64,000 nucleotides of DNA. Origin: Pelodera strongyloides (taxonomy: Eukaryota > Nematoda > Chromadorea > Rhabditida > Rhabditidae). Within the stretch, counting starts at the first letter, position 1; each line of letters starts with the position of its first letter. This document shows positions 1-12,772 of the stretch, one piece after another. Both the position numbers and the translations under genes were made by a program. The notes below the pieces were generated by a model that ran no database searches, had not been told where the DNA came from, and saw only the letters and a list, made by a program, of their open reading frames with translations. The stretch spans positions 124,001 to 188,000 of the forward strand of contig JAANDG010000023.1 of assembly GCA_036852015.1 (NCBI GenBank), given 5' to 3'.

Positions 1-3000
1 TTTACTCAACCACGTTTAAGCACAATCCTCCCGTACACCATTTTTTTTCTGCCGGTACCAATTCTAAAATGTATCTAACCAATGTAGACAATTGATCATT
101 CCAATTTACGCAAAATTGAAGCCCGGTTTCGTTATCAACGAGATTATGCGTGCTGCTAAAATGCTCTCAAACACATGTGCGCTCATACAAAGAAAAATTA
201 CGTACACTTTGCTTGATGCTCACACACGCTTGCGCATTTTCATGCATATTGTTTGTCAGTTTCCAAAATACCAAATTGACTTTCGTTTTGTCAGCAGAAA
301 TCGATCCAGCCAACGTATTTCCCGTGTAACAATAACGTCTTGCACTTTTAATACCCCTCGACAGATAGTGCGAATACTTTGAATGTTAAGTGGTATTACA
401 ATATATGTTTTGATTGAACATGCTTCTTATACTCTGCAAGGATGTGTTCTCGTATATTCGTTTTAATTTCGAGTAATCTAAATGTTAAACAAAAGAAGTT
501 GCAGAATGAGGTCTCCGAGCATGACAAGGGCCTCATCACAAAAAACACACACGCGGAAGTCGGCAAGGTGAGCTTTTGCTTTTTATTATTATTAAGACAT
601 ATTTATGTTGACAAGTCATTTGCAAACAGTCATGTTTCCGTACTTTACGTAGGCCACACTACGAATGACCTGCGGTTTATTATCTTGCTGTGAAATATGA
701 ACCAAGTTTATAGCTTTAAGACGATGTACTCTCGACTTCTTAGAAAAAAAGCAGATCAAGCTTGCTCGTGCTTTATTTGACAAGAAAACAGCGATAGAAA
801 CTAGATAAGTATGTCACTTACTGAATTAGTAGAATCGAAATTTGCGTTCGTGGCAAAAAATTTTGTGCTACTTGCTGTAAAGCGTCCATTTAAATGATAG
901 TTCGCGATTTTATCATACTTGTTTTAATACGGTCCGCTAGTTTTCGTGAACTTCGCTGCCATCTGATGAAGATTGTCGAAGCATTTTTTAGAATCTATAG
1001 CGAGCTTACTTTATGATTTGGAATTTACCGGAAAAGCAACAGCTTGTGCACTGTAGAACGGTCATTTTGCATATTGAATAATGAAAGTTTCATGTATTAC
1101 CCGTAAACAAGAAACGTTCAAATTATCTTCGACTTTTCTATTTCAACTATCGTGGATTTTTACTATGTTCCTTTATCACAACATTGAACAGAATGCAAAA
1201 GCACATATATAATAAATTTCCAATCATTAAGAAATTTCTTAACCATTCATAAGGTTAATAAATAGCAATTGTATCTTACACTCATTTAATGTTCCCTTAT
1301 TTGTGCTTTCCAATAGTCCCCTTTGTTGAAAAAACTTTCGGTTGAAAGCTTACTTCTCCAGAATCTATAACGCACTTACAGTAGTTTTTTTGAATTTGCC
1401 GCGAAACGCAATCGCGCGCGCGGCTGTGAAGCGCATTTGAAGTTCAATTTCTCTCCCAAGTTTATTTTCTTTCAACAAACGTTTATAATTATAACATTAT
1501 TCCCTCATGTTGGTAACGAATTCAGCTGAAAGACGGTTAAGGATTGAATTCTTTTGTTCCGCATTTTTCCAATGTGTACCCTTGATTTTGTATTTACAAG
1601 TTAATTTATGGATGCCCATCTGTCTTTTGCCATATTTCCTTCTTGTGTTTGGCGTCTTGAATGTGACCGAAAAGAATTTGAAAGTATACGCATAATAAGT
1701 TGACAAACATCAAAAATAATGTTCATCAGGAACTTTTGGATTATTTTCAAATAGCTCGCGCTCATTGAGTTTTTCCTTATTTGTTTTGTTCCAATAGCTC
1801 TCGGTTGAAAACTTCTTATTAAAAGCTTACTTATCAAACATAATTTTTCAGAATATTTACAGTAGTTTTTTTTTAATTTGCCGGGAAGACGCCGCAGTCG
1901 CGCGCACTTCTGTGAATCGTAGGTTTCATTTTCCGTTAACCTTCAACTTTTCCAGCTTCTCTTCCATGTTTCTTTTCTTTGAATAATTGTTTACACTTAT
2001 TACAACCGTCTCTTATTCCTAAACGAAAGCTAAATTAATTTAATGCCCGCAAGGATAGAATTTCCGCCGATCAGTAGTTTTAGGATGCGCGAAAGCCAAA
2101 GATTCCATTTGAATTTTGTATTTTCTAAGTTACTTTTTTTATTTTAAACTTTGAACTTTCCACGATCGAATGTATAATATATAATCAATTGCCAAACAAT
2201 AAAAATTAAGATTGTTGCATGTTGCAAAGGTCTGCTTCCAGCCATTTGTTGCCGTCTCCGTAAGGTATGCAACACGATTGTGCGGCCAATTGCCTCTACC
2301 TATCAAACGAGAGTTCATTCGAATCACGTGCACCTTGCTGTTCCTCTTACGTTCGCCATTGCCTTGCACTTTCTAATGTATAGTCTAATTCATGTGGACT
2401 AAAATATGACTAGTATTAGTCATACGTATTTTTGCAATTAAAAATTAACATTAGTAATGCGTTTTCTTCCTGGTTTTTGCGAGTTTATTCCCGTTTTTTT
2501 TGTTTCTCTCCATTTATATTGTTTTCTTGATGCATTTTCCTAGTTTGCACTACAGTTTCTTGCGCATTCCATAGTGTATTAATTAAGCTGGAAATAAATC
2601 GGTTTAGCGTTTTCACCGGCTCCTTCCTCTAATAATGTCCATTCGTTTTCTTACCTGAATTTTCGATTGCATCCTCAAGCCTCCTTGTAATTTGTCAGGT
2701 TATTACTTAAAATTTACAGATTTGTTTCATACTGTTAGACAGAAAGTTCAGCTCTATTTATGTGACGTTTCCCCTTTTGCTAGTCAGTTTACCGCGTTTT
2801 GTCTTAAAAATCAGCCTCATGACCGTAGTTCGCACGCCGCGATTCAGTTTAGACCGTCTGCTTTTTCATTAGCGACCTTGACTAGAAACTATTTTCCCCA
2901 AAAAATGGAACTGGGCGCCAACCCGACAATATAAAACTACAATGGTTTATGCAACACCATACTGTATTAAAGTTTTCTATTCATATCTGCTCTATAATCA

Positions 3001-3174
3001 GCATATCTCCATGTGTCCGTTTAATTCTTCTTCTTTATTTGTGCTCTTGAAAGAACTATGTGAGTTTCCAGAGTTTCCATGCATGAAATGTTGGCACCCC
3101 GTATGCGAGTTTAGTTTTAGTGTGTGAACAAACGCCGATTTAAAGTATGTGATTTTTCAATTTTCTTTCAATTT
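1..3174. other. Upstream non-coding region of the demethylase gene
   Basis: I see no convincing coding exon here; the open frames are short, AT-rich and resemble nothing I know. The region probably holds the promoter and possible untranslated exons of the demethylase that begins at 3205. It contains a degenerate tandem duplication (see 1283-1950). Confidence 0.5.
1283..1950. repeat. Degenerate tandem duplication, period about 480 bp
   Basis: Two stretches, near 1283-1480 and 1766-1950, share the same order of motifs: a CCTTATTTGT-like start, TTCCAATAG, CGGTTGAAA, AAGCTTACTT, TTACAGTAG followed by a T run, AATTTGCCG, then a GCGCGC-rich patch. A weaker third copy may begin near 985 (AGAATCTATAGCG). 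The copies are diverged, so this is an old duplication. Confidence 0.5.
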
Positions 3175-3204
3175 AGGATCAGCGAGCTCCTGGCCCTAGT
3201 TAGG

Positions 3205-6200
3205 ATGGAACTGACTCCGGAAGATAAAGACGACGACATGAGGTAATTTTAACATTTTTTGGTAAATTACGAAAAGTCCGTTGCCGCTGTTTCGAATGGC
3301 CTGGCATTTGGAGAGTTGTTCGGTTCTATTTTGGAAGACGTGTAACAGTTTCCGTTTCAGTACCGTTGACACTGTCAAGAAGGTGCCGGTAAATGGTCAC
3401 TCCATCGCTTCTACGGCTCCTCAGAAGAATGATGTCGTATTTCCTGCTGTTACGCCTATGGTTAATGGATACTGTGCCCCTATCAAGCACAACAGCGAGG
3501 ACGAACCCCAGGTGGTTGCTGAAGGTATGTACTTTCACATTGCGTTTACCAGATCTTGCTCTCGCTCAATAGCATTTCTTTTGGTTCTCTGGCTTTTTAA
3601 GAATTACCTCACTAACTTTCAGTAGCTGCGCGGCCGCCAAAGAGAGGTTGCAAGCGTCGTCGAGAGGATTCGCCTGAAATGGTTATTAAGGTAAGGAGAA
3701 TCGTTTTGTTGTTTGCATGTGAAACAAGTTGTCCTGAAAGGGCATGTTGATAATTCCAGGTATTTTAGGAGGAGCCGATCGACCTTGGTTATGACGCCGC
3801 GGATCCGACTGGGTACGGACGCCCTGCAGAAGAAGCGCCGAAGGGAACCATGACGAGCGGTGATTTTGTCCCTCGAAGAGGCCCGAAGCGTCAGGTATGT
3901 GAACCGTTGCTCTGATTGTCTGTTCACGTGGAAATGCAGGATATATTGACAATCGTCATGTCGTGTGAATTTATTTACTTGTTCTTTTCAGGCTCGTGCC
4001 GATTATTCCGATAGTGTAGCGGAAAAGCCAAAGGAACATCTGTTCACTTGTGCACTTCGTTTCTCTAAGAGGTTCGTGAACTTCAAACATTCGCTGCGCT
4101 GAGTTGCTGTCAGTGTCGAGTACACTATGGATTATTTTACTCATATTCCCTTTTCAGGTGTGTCAATACCAGTACAGATAAATCTCAATTTGAACCGCTG
4201 AATGGTGTCGAAACTCCGTGCCGCTTTTGCCTGATTGAAATCCGATCTGGGTACGTTTATCTTTCGAATACAGTACAGTTGTATGGCCAAATTGAAAGGA
4301 AACAAAAAAAATGTTTCGTGGCGGCTCAACACTTTGCTCAAAAACTTGTTGTACTTCCCCACTTTTCAGTTCGCACAAGGCAGAGTTCGCACTCTGGCGT
4401 GACACTTGGCGTGCGAATTCCAGTAAAGTGCCCAATGCCAGATGGTTTGTACAGGTAAGCAATGAATGTTTCGTTCCTATTGAGTGTTACTCATCTGAAA
4501 GGACACAATCACCATTCTGCAATCACCTAAAAAGTCTCGGCAATCACCTGAATTGAGCATAGAACTACAGTTCGGTGCTCGCTCCTTTCGGAAACCACAA
4601 CCCGCGTCTGCGAGATAATCAGTGAGAGCTTGGAATGTCTCGTTTAGGATTGCCTGCTTCCGTTCTATCTTCGGTGCACGAAATGTCACCACTTCCGACC
4701 GGTCGATCGTCCGGGCGTAAAGAATATGATCAATGCCACCGATGTTACGTCCTTTGTTTGTGGCAGTATGGGAAACAAGGACACGTGCAACGAACCTCAC
4801 TCAGAGGTACCGTTTTTGGGCATACGTTTGGTTTGGCATTGGCTAGTACGAAGCCTTTGGTCTTTGGTGTTTGCTGAAGCTCACTAAACTAAACTTATTT
4901 GTTCAGATGGTCACACAAGCGTTTGAAGGCCCGTGGATGCAGCCGTCGACATCGTTTCCTTATCTTCTTAACTCTCCGGCTGGTGTGTTTCTTAAGGAGC
5001 ACTACTTCGTGGATTATATGGGAATGAGCCCGGCACAGTCTACTAATGATACGAAATGTGGTGGGTGTTGCTTATAATTATTTGCATACTTTTTTTTCTT
5101 TCGAACATTGTCTGCTCCTATGCGACTTTGTGGCATGAAGGAAGGATGTGTGTCTAGCTCTTGTTTCATTATTAGTGACTGAAAGCGAAATTTTCAGAGA
5201 AACTTTTTCGCGACTGGTCTCATCCCTTCTGCGTTTACGAACAAGATGTTGTGGCTTTGAGCATTGGAGGAGAATCCATGGAATGTGACGAGTCCATTGC
5301 GGTGCGTCCATATAAATATTGTTTTATACACACTTGCATTGTCGACAATGCGACGCATACGGGGTACACATTTGATAGATATTCCGTCGCTGTGATTGAC
5401 TGCGGAGGGCTTGCCGATCTGCTTGCCGAGGTGCCTCATGCCGTCCTCGCCACCGAGGGTGACATCGCGCTTCACCTGCTGATAATGAATTATAAAGTAG
5501 TTTACTAGTTAGCGTCAGATGTTGTAATATTTTTCAGTTTCCCATGTTTCGCAGGGCGAAGCGTTACTACGTGGCGTGCAGAAATCTGATTCTCGCTCTC
5601 TGGCACATAAACCCGCGGGTTAGTGACATTTTGTTTTGACTACATTTTTCTCATCTAACTTTTGGATAGTACTGTCTTTCAACATCGGAATTCTAATTAA
5701 AAAAATTCTTCCAGAAGTATCTCACTTATGCTGAGTGCGAGGATCAAATGATTTGCCGGGGTCTGTCGAGGGTTTGGTACACAAAAGTGTTGCGGATGGC
5801 GTACGATTTTGCGAACGCTCATGGATTTATTAACCTTGGAGTTATCAAATTGCCAGCAGCTCCAGAGACTGTTCTTATCGTGAGTGTTTTTGTGCAGTGT
5901 AGCTTTTTTCGTGGAGTTGAATATTGATCCTTTGATCCTAGTTCTGAGTTAGGAAGGAGGTTTGTTGTCTTACAAACAGTATGAGATTTTCACTGTTTAG
6001 AAACCCCTTCGTGTGGTCATTGTTGGAGCCGGAATAAGTGGAATCAGCGCAGCTCGCCATCTCAGATCCTTTGGAGTGGAGGTTGTCGTGGTCGAGGCAA
6101 AGTCGCGTATTGGAGGACGGCTTCACGTAAGTTTCTTAGTTTTCCTACCTAGTTCTAGGTATCCGACATATGTACTAAGTGAAATCTGGGTGTTTTGCCG

Positions 6201-9200
6201 GTTGAATTATATTGTAGTGGTCTTTGCAGGATGAGCACAAGTTCGGCACCGCTGTAGGCCGTGGAGGGCAGATTGTCACTGGCTTGGTTAACAGTCCCAT
6301 CATTCTGGTGTGCCATCAGGTGATTACTTTGTCGTCTTGTGCGCTTGTCTTCGGATATTATCCATATGTAGTGCTACTATCCAAAGTGTATTTCTTTGTG
6401 ATCTCATCTTAATCTTCAGATGGGTTTCTCGTACAGGGAGATCGGTGGCGAAACTTGTCCTATGCTCGACGCTAAGACCGGTGAACTGGCAGATGCTGAG
6501 GTATCGTTTCTTTTAGAATTTTCCCCAACACAATTTTCAAATTATTTCGTTAAGCAGATCCTTCTTTTTTCACTGACAGTGTATTTTCACTTTTCAGGAC
6601 GATGCGCTCACCTCACTGACCTACAACACTATTTTGGACGGTGTCACAAAGTGGAGGGAGTCGACGAAGACGGATTCTAGTTTGGGAGGTGCGTAAATAT
6701 TTTCAACAATAGCCGAGCCTGCTGTTTGTCGATCAAGGAAGCTCTTGCTGAGCACATCAAAGATTCTGAAGTTTTAGGTGGAAGTGTGGTATGGCTTTTT
6801 AAGTCATCTAAGTTCCCAATTTGGTCTGGCGCTTATTGGTATCCATTGAAAACAGAGCGTAAGCCACAGCATCATATTGCCGGTTGTTGGTGCTAACAGC
6901 ACATTGAGTGTAAAAACATAAGCGTACATCGGACCGTTTTCGTTATCGCTTGCTATTGGTGTAGATCTTGGTTTATGCATTACTGCATCATGCCGAATTG
7001 CATCACCAAGATTTGGCTATTTCAACAGTCAATTCGTGCAACATGGCAGCGAAATATTTCGGTCCTATAACTTTTCCAAAGTCACACACGAACACTGCGG
7101 GTGTGACTGATTGTATAGTGCGCAACCGCTCTCCCCATTTTCCTTGTTCTTTTCGCGACACCGCTGTTTGATCCGCGACCCCTTGCATGTGTGGTTTGTG
7201 CTGTTATCTGTGCACCTTACTTATCGGCAACCTCAATACTTACACTCTTATATCATTCATGATTTCTTGTTTCAAAACTTTCCAGTGTCACAATATGTAA
7301 ATGTTGCTGCGCTGAATTTCAGTACTCCATTTTCTGATTGCTTTTGTAATTTATTTTACGTTTTCCGTCTTATTGTTATTCTGTCTTCATTTTATATCTC
7401 ACTTATGAGACTAGAATTTATTCTTCTAGAACTGTAAATTTTGTTTGATCTCGTTAAATTAACAGGTTATCAATTTTCGCTCTGACCGACGTTTAAGTCG
7501 AACAATAATCGAAAGTTACTTTTTTCAGGGTTACAATGGGCCGAAAGCCGGAGGCTAAGTCTAGTGTTGGCTTTTCGGGCATCGTATCTGATGTTATCCT
7601 GGCCTCTTTTTGTATTGCGGCGACTATCTTATCTCTGTACAGTACCGGTTACCTGCATTCGGACCATAGAAGTGCTGGGTACAACTCGTCGCTGCTCTAC
7701 AACGTCAGGAACGTTGATGGTTGGAAGGAGTATGACATGATCGTTGTCACCGACTTGGACCACGAGAGCAAGCACAAGAATGGGAAACAGTGGATGAGCA
7801 CAGCCAGGGCAGGAGTCCTGCGTGTAAGGTAACATTTTTTGTTGCTGTTATTTCACTATTGGTATTGTTATTGTAATGAGAATGCGCATGTTTGATTCTA
7901 GGTAACTGTTTGCTTTTTTTCTTTGCAAGGAACATGATATAGAACCATTTTAGAAACGATGGCAACTCTGCTGAGGTCACATGGAAAAAGGAGGACATCC
8001 ACCTCACTTCACAGCTAGCAAGTGGAGGACGTGCAATGGAATTGTCTGACCTTGCTGTATTTGATGGCAGACTATTTTCAGTCGACGATCGAACTGGAAT
8101 CATTTATGAGATCATGGGAACTCAGGTAACTTACAAGTTCGTGTTCTTATTATGGAAGTAAGTCCATTAGCCGTAGTCCAAAAGTTTCATGTGTGTTTTG
8201 TCAAACTGTGGGTGTACATCATTCGTAAGTCAATGGACGTTATTTTGGCTGGTATGACAAGCTGTGAGGCAGATATGTTTCTTTAGTTTAAACCCTTTGT
8301 TTCAGGTGGTCCCTTGGGTGTTGCTCAATGATGGGCCTGGTAACACTGCCAAAACGTTCAAGGGCGAGTGGATGACTGTCAAGGATAAGAGGCTTATTGT
8401 GGGAGGATTGGGCAAGGAATGGACCACCACCGAGGGCGTTTATGTCAACGACAACCCCATGTGGGTCAAGGTGGTCGACCGATTCGGCGGTGTTGAGCAT
8501 AAACCATGGAAGGAGGTCTTCGTTCAGGTTGGTTATTCTTTCAGTCTCCTGTATCTGAAGGCATAACATCACAATGCTTTAAAATAAGGTGCCTTTAAAA
8601 TATCAACTAAAAATATTTTCTTCTTCTTTAGGTTCGCCGCGCTTTGGGAATCGAATACCCGGGATACATGATTCACGAAGCCGTTCAATGGTCGGACGTA
8701 CATAGAAAGTGGTTCTTCTTGCCTAGAAGAGCCTCCAAGGACACGTACACAGAAGAGGTTAGTTTTCCTTGGATCTTTGGACTTTATGTGCTTCTGTTAC
8801 AAGTTGCAGAACGAGGCCTTACTACGAAGCATTTGTGCTCCAGTTTGAATTGCCTTCGTCTGCAGCTTATTGCTGGACATTTGAAATCAGAAAATTCAGA
8901 GAAAAATCGCTTGTTAGTTCAGAGTTGTAGCTATTTGCAAAACATCCTACCTACTATCATTGCCACTTTAGGAAGATGAACTTCGTGGTACAAATGCAAT
9001 GATTGTCGCCGACGAGCACTTCACCGAGTTTAAGGCCGTGCACATTGGCAAGTTGGAGGACACGCGGAGGGGATTCTCTGCTTTCCAATTTATTCCGGGA
9101 ACAAATGTAGGTCTTGGTTTGTTATGTGTTCCCCAATGTTTTTTTTCTGACCACTTTTGTTTATGAGTCATAAGTGTAACCTAAGTTTACCTAACTTCAG

Positions 9201-11740
9201 GATCAGCTGATCGTCGCCCTTCGTAGCTCTGAGAAAGACGGCGTTCCTGTGGCTTCTTACATCACAATCTTCGATGTGAACGGAAACGTGATTATGGAAG
9301 ATCAATCTCTACATGAAGCACATAAATTTGAAGGAATTGCCTTCGTTTAAGTTCTCGATCTCAAACTGAGCAGTTTTTTAGCGATGCATTTACGTTCTAG
9401 GATCCAATTGTTTTAAAAGATTGTGATATTACTTGTTCTCATTTTAAGGAACGGTTGTGTTTTAAGGCGTTTTCCCTTTATGACTACTTGTAAGGGTGTA
9501 TTGATTCTGTATTGTCTTCTTGTATTCTATTGGTGAGACTTTTTGATCTAGACGAATTCATCAAGGATTTAGTTAAAATGTATGGGTAAAACGATCATGA
9601 ATAAATAAATTATCTATTCAATCGTATTGTCTTCGCAAAACAACAGCACAATATTCTTATAGACGCATTACACGAACATGGAATCTTCTCAATGTATTGT
9701 TTCGATATCCCACTGTATTTTCCATGTATTAAGAAATTTCCTTTTCCTTGAAAAGACATTAATCATGAAGTTTAATATTTCTCTTTCAGAATGCATTCAC
9801 TTCCAAAAGGACGCACTTGACGATGGAGAGACTCCCAAGGAATCTACGGAGCGACTTTTCCACTGGCACTTGGCCAATGTCGAGTATGGATGTGGTGCTC
9901 CATTGAGCAAGGTGAGGTTTGACCAAAGTTTCAGTTATTGTTCATAAGCGTTTTCGTGATCTCGCTTTCGTGACCAACCATTTGTCAAATACCATTGCAT
10001 TGATGACATGCTTTACCATTAGCAAATTCATAGCTCGACCAAGATAGGGGATTTATTTTCGCTCTTTAGATTTCCGCTCGTTCTTGGGATCAAAACGAGG
10101 CTGTGGGACAGTTTGCTGGCAAGCATTGTGTTCTCACCGGAGGCGCTCAGCAAATTGTTGAGGCCTTGGCCAAGGATACGGATGTGCGCTTAAACTCAGA
10201 GGTGGGAATTATTTTTGACATCGTTGTTTGGATGTTTGAATGTTGGGTGGTTGTGCCTGATATTCGTGAAACTGGCGCGCTTCGTGGCTTCTACTGAGCA
10301 TAAATTGTGCATTAAGGTTTATGTACTTAAATTCAGGTTGCCGAGATCACATCGACAGAGGAGGGCGTCTCCGTGACTCTGAAGAATGGTGAAGTTCTCG
10401 ATGCCGACAAGGTTCTCGTCACTGTGCCGCTTGCTATCCTTCAAAAGGAGCGCATCAAGTTTACTCCACCGCTTCCCGCAGCGAAGAAGAAGGCGATCAA
10501 CGATATCGGAGCCGGTCTTATTGAGAAGGTACGTTGAAGTGTGAACACTTTCGCGTCACGAGGCTGCTTTTTTAATGAAAAGTTTAAAGAGAAGCTATGA
10601 CTTGTTCTTTAATGACCCTGGATAGGATAGACGAGATAAATGAATAATTATTGTTTTAGGTTGTTGTCTCGTTCCCAAACAAATTCTGGAAGAACGTGTC
10701 TGTCGATCTATTTGCCAAGGTGGACGTGGCCGAAAAATCCGGATTGTTCCACACGTTTTATGATCTCACTCCTCAGGTATCACTTTTATGATTTCGTTTA
10801 GTCAAAGTGAATAACTATTCTATATTGTTCGAGAAACGTTTGTTATAATCATCAACTAGAAAATGTTTGTTCAGGTGGACAACCCGGAAAAGTGCGTCTT
10901 GATGACGTATGTCTGTGGCGACTATCTCGAGAAAATCAAGGACATGTCGGACAAGCAGATCATCGGTCTCCTTATGCAGTCATTGAAGGAGCTGTTCCCC
11001 AAAGAGGTGACTTTATTTTATCTTCTTTTTTTTTACCTTTCCTGGACGAAACTAATGTTAACCCACGTCGTATTAATCAGCCGCTGTACCAACCGTTATA
11101 CAGCCAACTGTGTCATTCACCCTTGCTGTCCAAGAAGACTTTGGACGCTTTTGTTCCTATTCTGCCTCTACGCTTCTACATGTCTTTTAAAGTTTCGTTG
11201 TGCGCCTTTCTACATCCTTGAAAGTATGCATAACCTCTAGCAGGGAAAGATGTACAATATGAGTTCGCGGTTTGCAGCACCTTCTGGAAAGTGCGCATAT
11301 TTAATGTTACTTTTTTTTCAATTTATGAAATGATTTAGGATGTCCCCGAACCGATTGACTTCATGGTAACCAGATGGAGCCAGGATCCTCACATTGGAAT
11401 GAGCTATTCGTACGTGCCCGTTGGAGCGAATGGCGAGGACTACGATAAAATTGCTTCCAGCATTTTCGACAAGATTTATTTCGCGGGAGAGGTTAGTATT
11501 GTTCCATACCTCAGTCGCTCCTAACCCATTCATCCGCTGGCGATGTTTACGCATTGTTCTCTTCTGACCTGTATCGTGCTTATAAAGTGGAGTTCCTACT
11601 TATGATGTTTTTAGGCGACTATGAGGTTTTATCCTCAAACAATGAATGGTTCGTTCGTGAGCGGTGTTCGAGAAGCGTGCAAGATGGTGGATGATCTCCT
11701 GATGCCTGTCCATCTTGACTTTGTCATTAGGCGACAGTAA
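3205..11740 (+). CDS. amx-1: Lysine-specific histone demethylase, KDM1B/LSD2 type
   Basis: FAD-dependent amine oxidase expected to remove methyl groups from histone H3 lysine 4 in the nucleus. Exons: 3205-3242, 3361-3524, 3623-3690, 3769-3894, 3992-4071, 4158-4250, 4370-4454, 4648-4806, 4907-5060, 5198-5301, 5538-5618, 5715-5879, 6001-6126, 6230-6319, 6420-6500, 6598-6688, 9790-9911, 10070-10201, 10337-10528, 10660-10776, 10875-11006, 11339-11491, 11615-11740. The sum is 2679 nt, or 892 residues (human KDM1B is about 820). Order: a basic KRGCKRRR patch near 74-81; a Cys-containing finger region (133-218); a CW-like finger with C228, C231, C256 and C265; SWIRM (about 323-439, RNLILALWH); and oxidase with FAD motif VGAGISG near 447. 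The flavin lysine is K717, exactly at an exon end, and the C-terminal FAD loop has GEA at 850-852. CW plus SWIRM without a tower insert points to KDM1B rather than LSD1. The start follows an acceptor at 3175-3176; the frame stays open upstream to that acceptor, so a further 5' exon is possible. Confidence 0.93.
7521..7535 (+). promoter_or_regulatory. Probable SL trans-splice acceptor of the apyrase
   Basis: A T6CAG acceptor ends at 7528, seven bases before the apyrase ATG at 7536. No upstream coding exon with matching phase is seen. In nematodes this layout usually marks spliced-leader addition. It would give the nested gene its own mature 5' end within the host intron. Confidence 0.6.
7536..9350 (+). 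CDS. apy-1: Calcium-activated nucleotidase (apyrase, CANT1 family)
   Basis: Ca2+-dependent nucleoside diphosphatase. In the ER/Golgi it clears UDP/GDP made during glycosylation; blood-feeding relatives also secrete such enzymes. Exons: 7536-7828, 7954-8125, 8306-8527, 8632-8757, 8972-9106, 9201-9350; 1098 nt, 365 residues, close to C. elegans APY-1. Residues about 14-36 form one hydrophobic segment after a short basic tail, so a type II anchor or uncleaved signal is likely. Family signatures in order: [66 protein letters not shown], and a C-terminal KFEGIAF. The whole gene lies on the same strand within the 3101-bp intron 6689-9789 of the demethylase. Confidence 0.95.
9600..9609 (+). terminator. 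Polyadenylation signals of the apyrase
   Basis: Overlapping AATAAA hexamers lie 250 nt past the apyrase stop codon and 180 nt before the next host exon. The nested gene can therefore end its transcript inside the intron. Confidence 0.55.
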
Positions 11741-12755
11741 CTTGCCGAGGCGGCCACATACGCTGCATTGTTCTAGCTGGCAATACTCATGAATGTTTAC
11801 AACAGTAATACATTCCATTACATGTGTTCCTGTGCAATCTAACTCGTTGTTTTTATCACTTTTATCTCCAAGTTTGATGGTTTTGTTTTTTTTAGTCGAG
11901 GATGACAATCATCACTTCGTTAAACATATTTCATTCACTGGCAATACAAGTGCCCTCAGAGCTTTCGCACTCTTGGTTTGCAACTCGGGTTTTTGCTTAT
12001 TGCTAGCCATAGGTTCTTATCAATTGGTTGTTTAACATTATTTTTTCCCCATGTTTTAGGAGACAATATTGAACCATGTCGTCATATATAATCGATACCT
12101 CTCATTGTTTGTTCACGTTTCAAACGTTTTTTTTTTATATTCAGCATTATCCTTATTTTAATTAATATGTATGAATGCGTTTATGTAAACAGATATGTTC
12201 GGTAAAACTGAGCAGATCTCGTATTTACCCTGCCTCGATGTATCTGTATTCTAGGAATTATTTGTTTTGGTTTAACCATTTTGTTTGTTTGATTCTGTGC
12301 TCCAGTGGCAGTTTGTTTGGCCCTTATATGGTTATAGATTGTGATCGAGATCTAATCAATTTTCTATCTAATCATCATTCGTTGTTTCCATTGTTCTCGT
12401 GATCTGCATGCCAAATTCTACTCGTATGTATACCAAATATGTTTTATGTTATAGATCCCAATGAGTTGCACTGGTATTAATAAGACTTGTCATTGTTAAC
12501 TTTCTGTTGTATAGATTTTTTTTCACTCAATAAATATGTGTTACAATGAACAATGAAATAATATACTTTATGATGTCAACTACAAGATACGACACCAATA
12601 AACGCACGATATGGTCCTCGTACACAGGTCATATGTGTATTGTGTTGACTTCTGATTTCAGTATTGCAAAGGGGAGAGCCATCGTCGGAAAATTTGCGCC
12701 TTACATTTAACCGAGAAAAGTCGGAATCATTTATTAGCGGATTCATTCAAATCAG
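11741..12755 (+). other. 3' region of the demethylase gene
   Basis: AT-rich, with no coding signal on either strand. An AATAAA at 12529-12534 is a possible distant poly(A) signal for the demethylase. The region separates two convergent genes. Confidence 0.4.
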
Positions 12756-12761
12756 TTTATT
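12756..12761 (-). terminator. Polyadenylation signal (minus strand)
   Basis: AATAAA on the minus strand, 11 nt past the stop codon of the Pro-Glu/Gly-rich gene, so the 3' UTR would be very short. Confidence 0.5.
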
Positions 12762-12772
12762 GGAAATGCTCT

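Noticed and set aside
7003..7437. Frames in the demethylase intron before the apyrase
   Set aside because: No phase match to demethylase exons 16 or 17 and no apyrase-like residues; treated as intron sequence or apyrase promoter.
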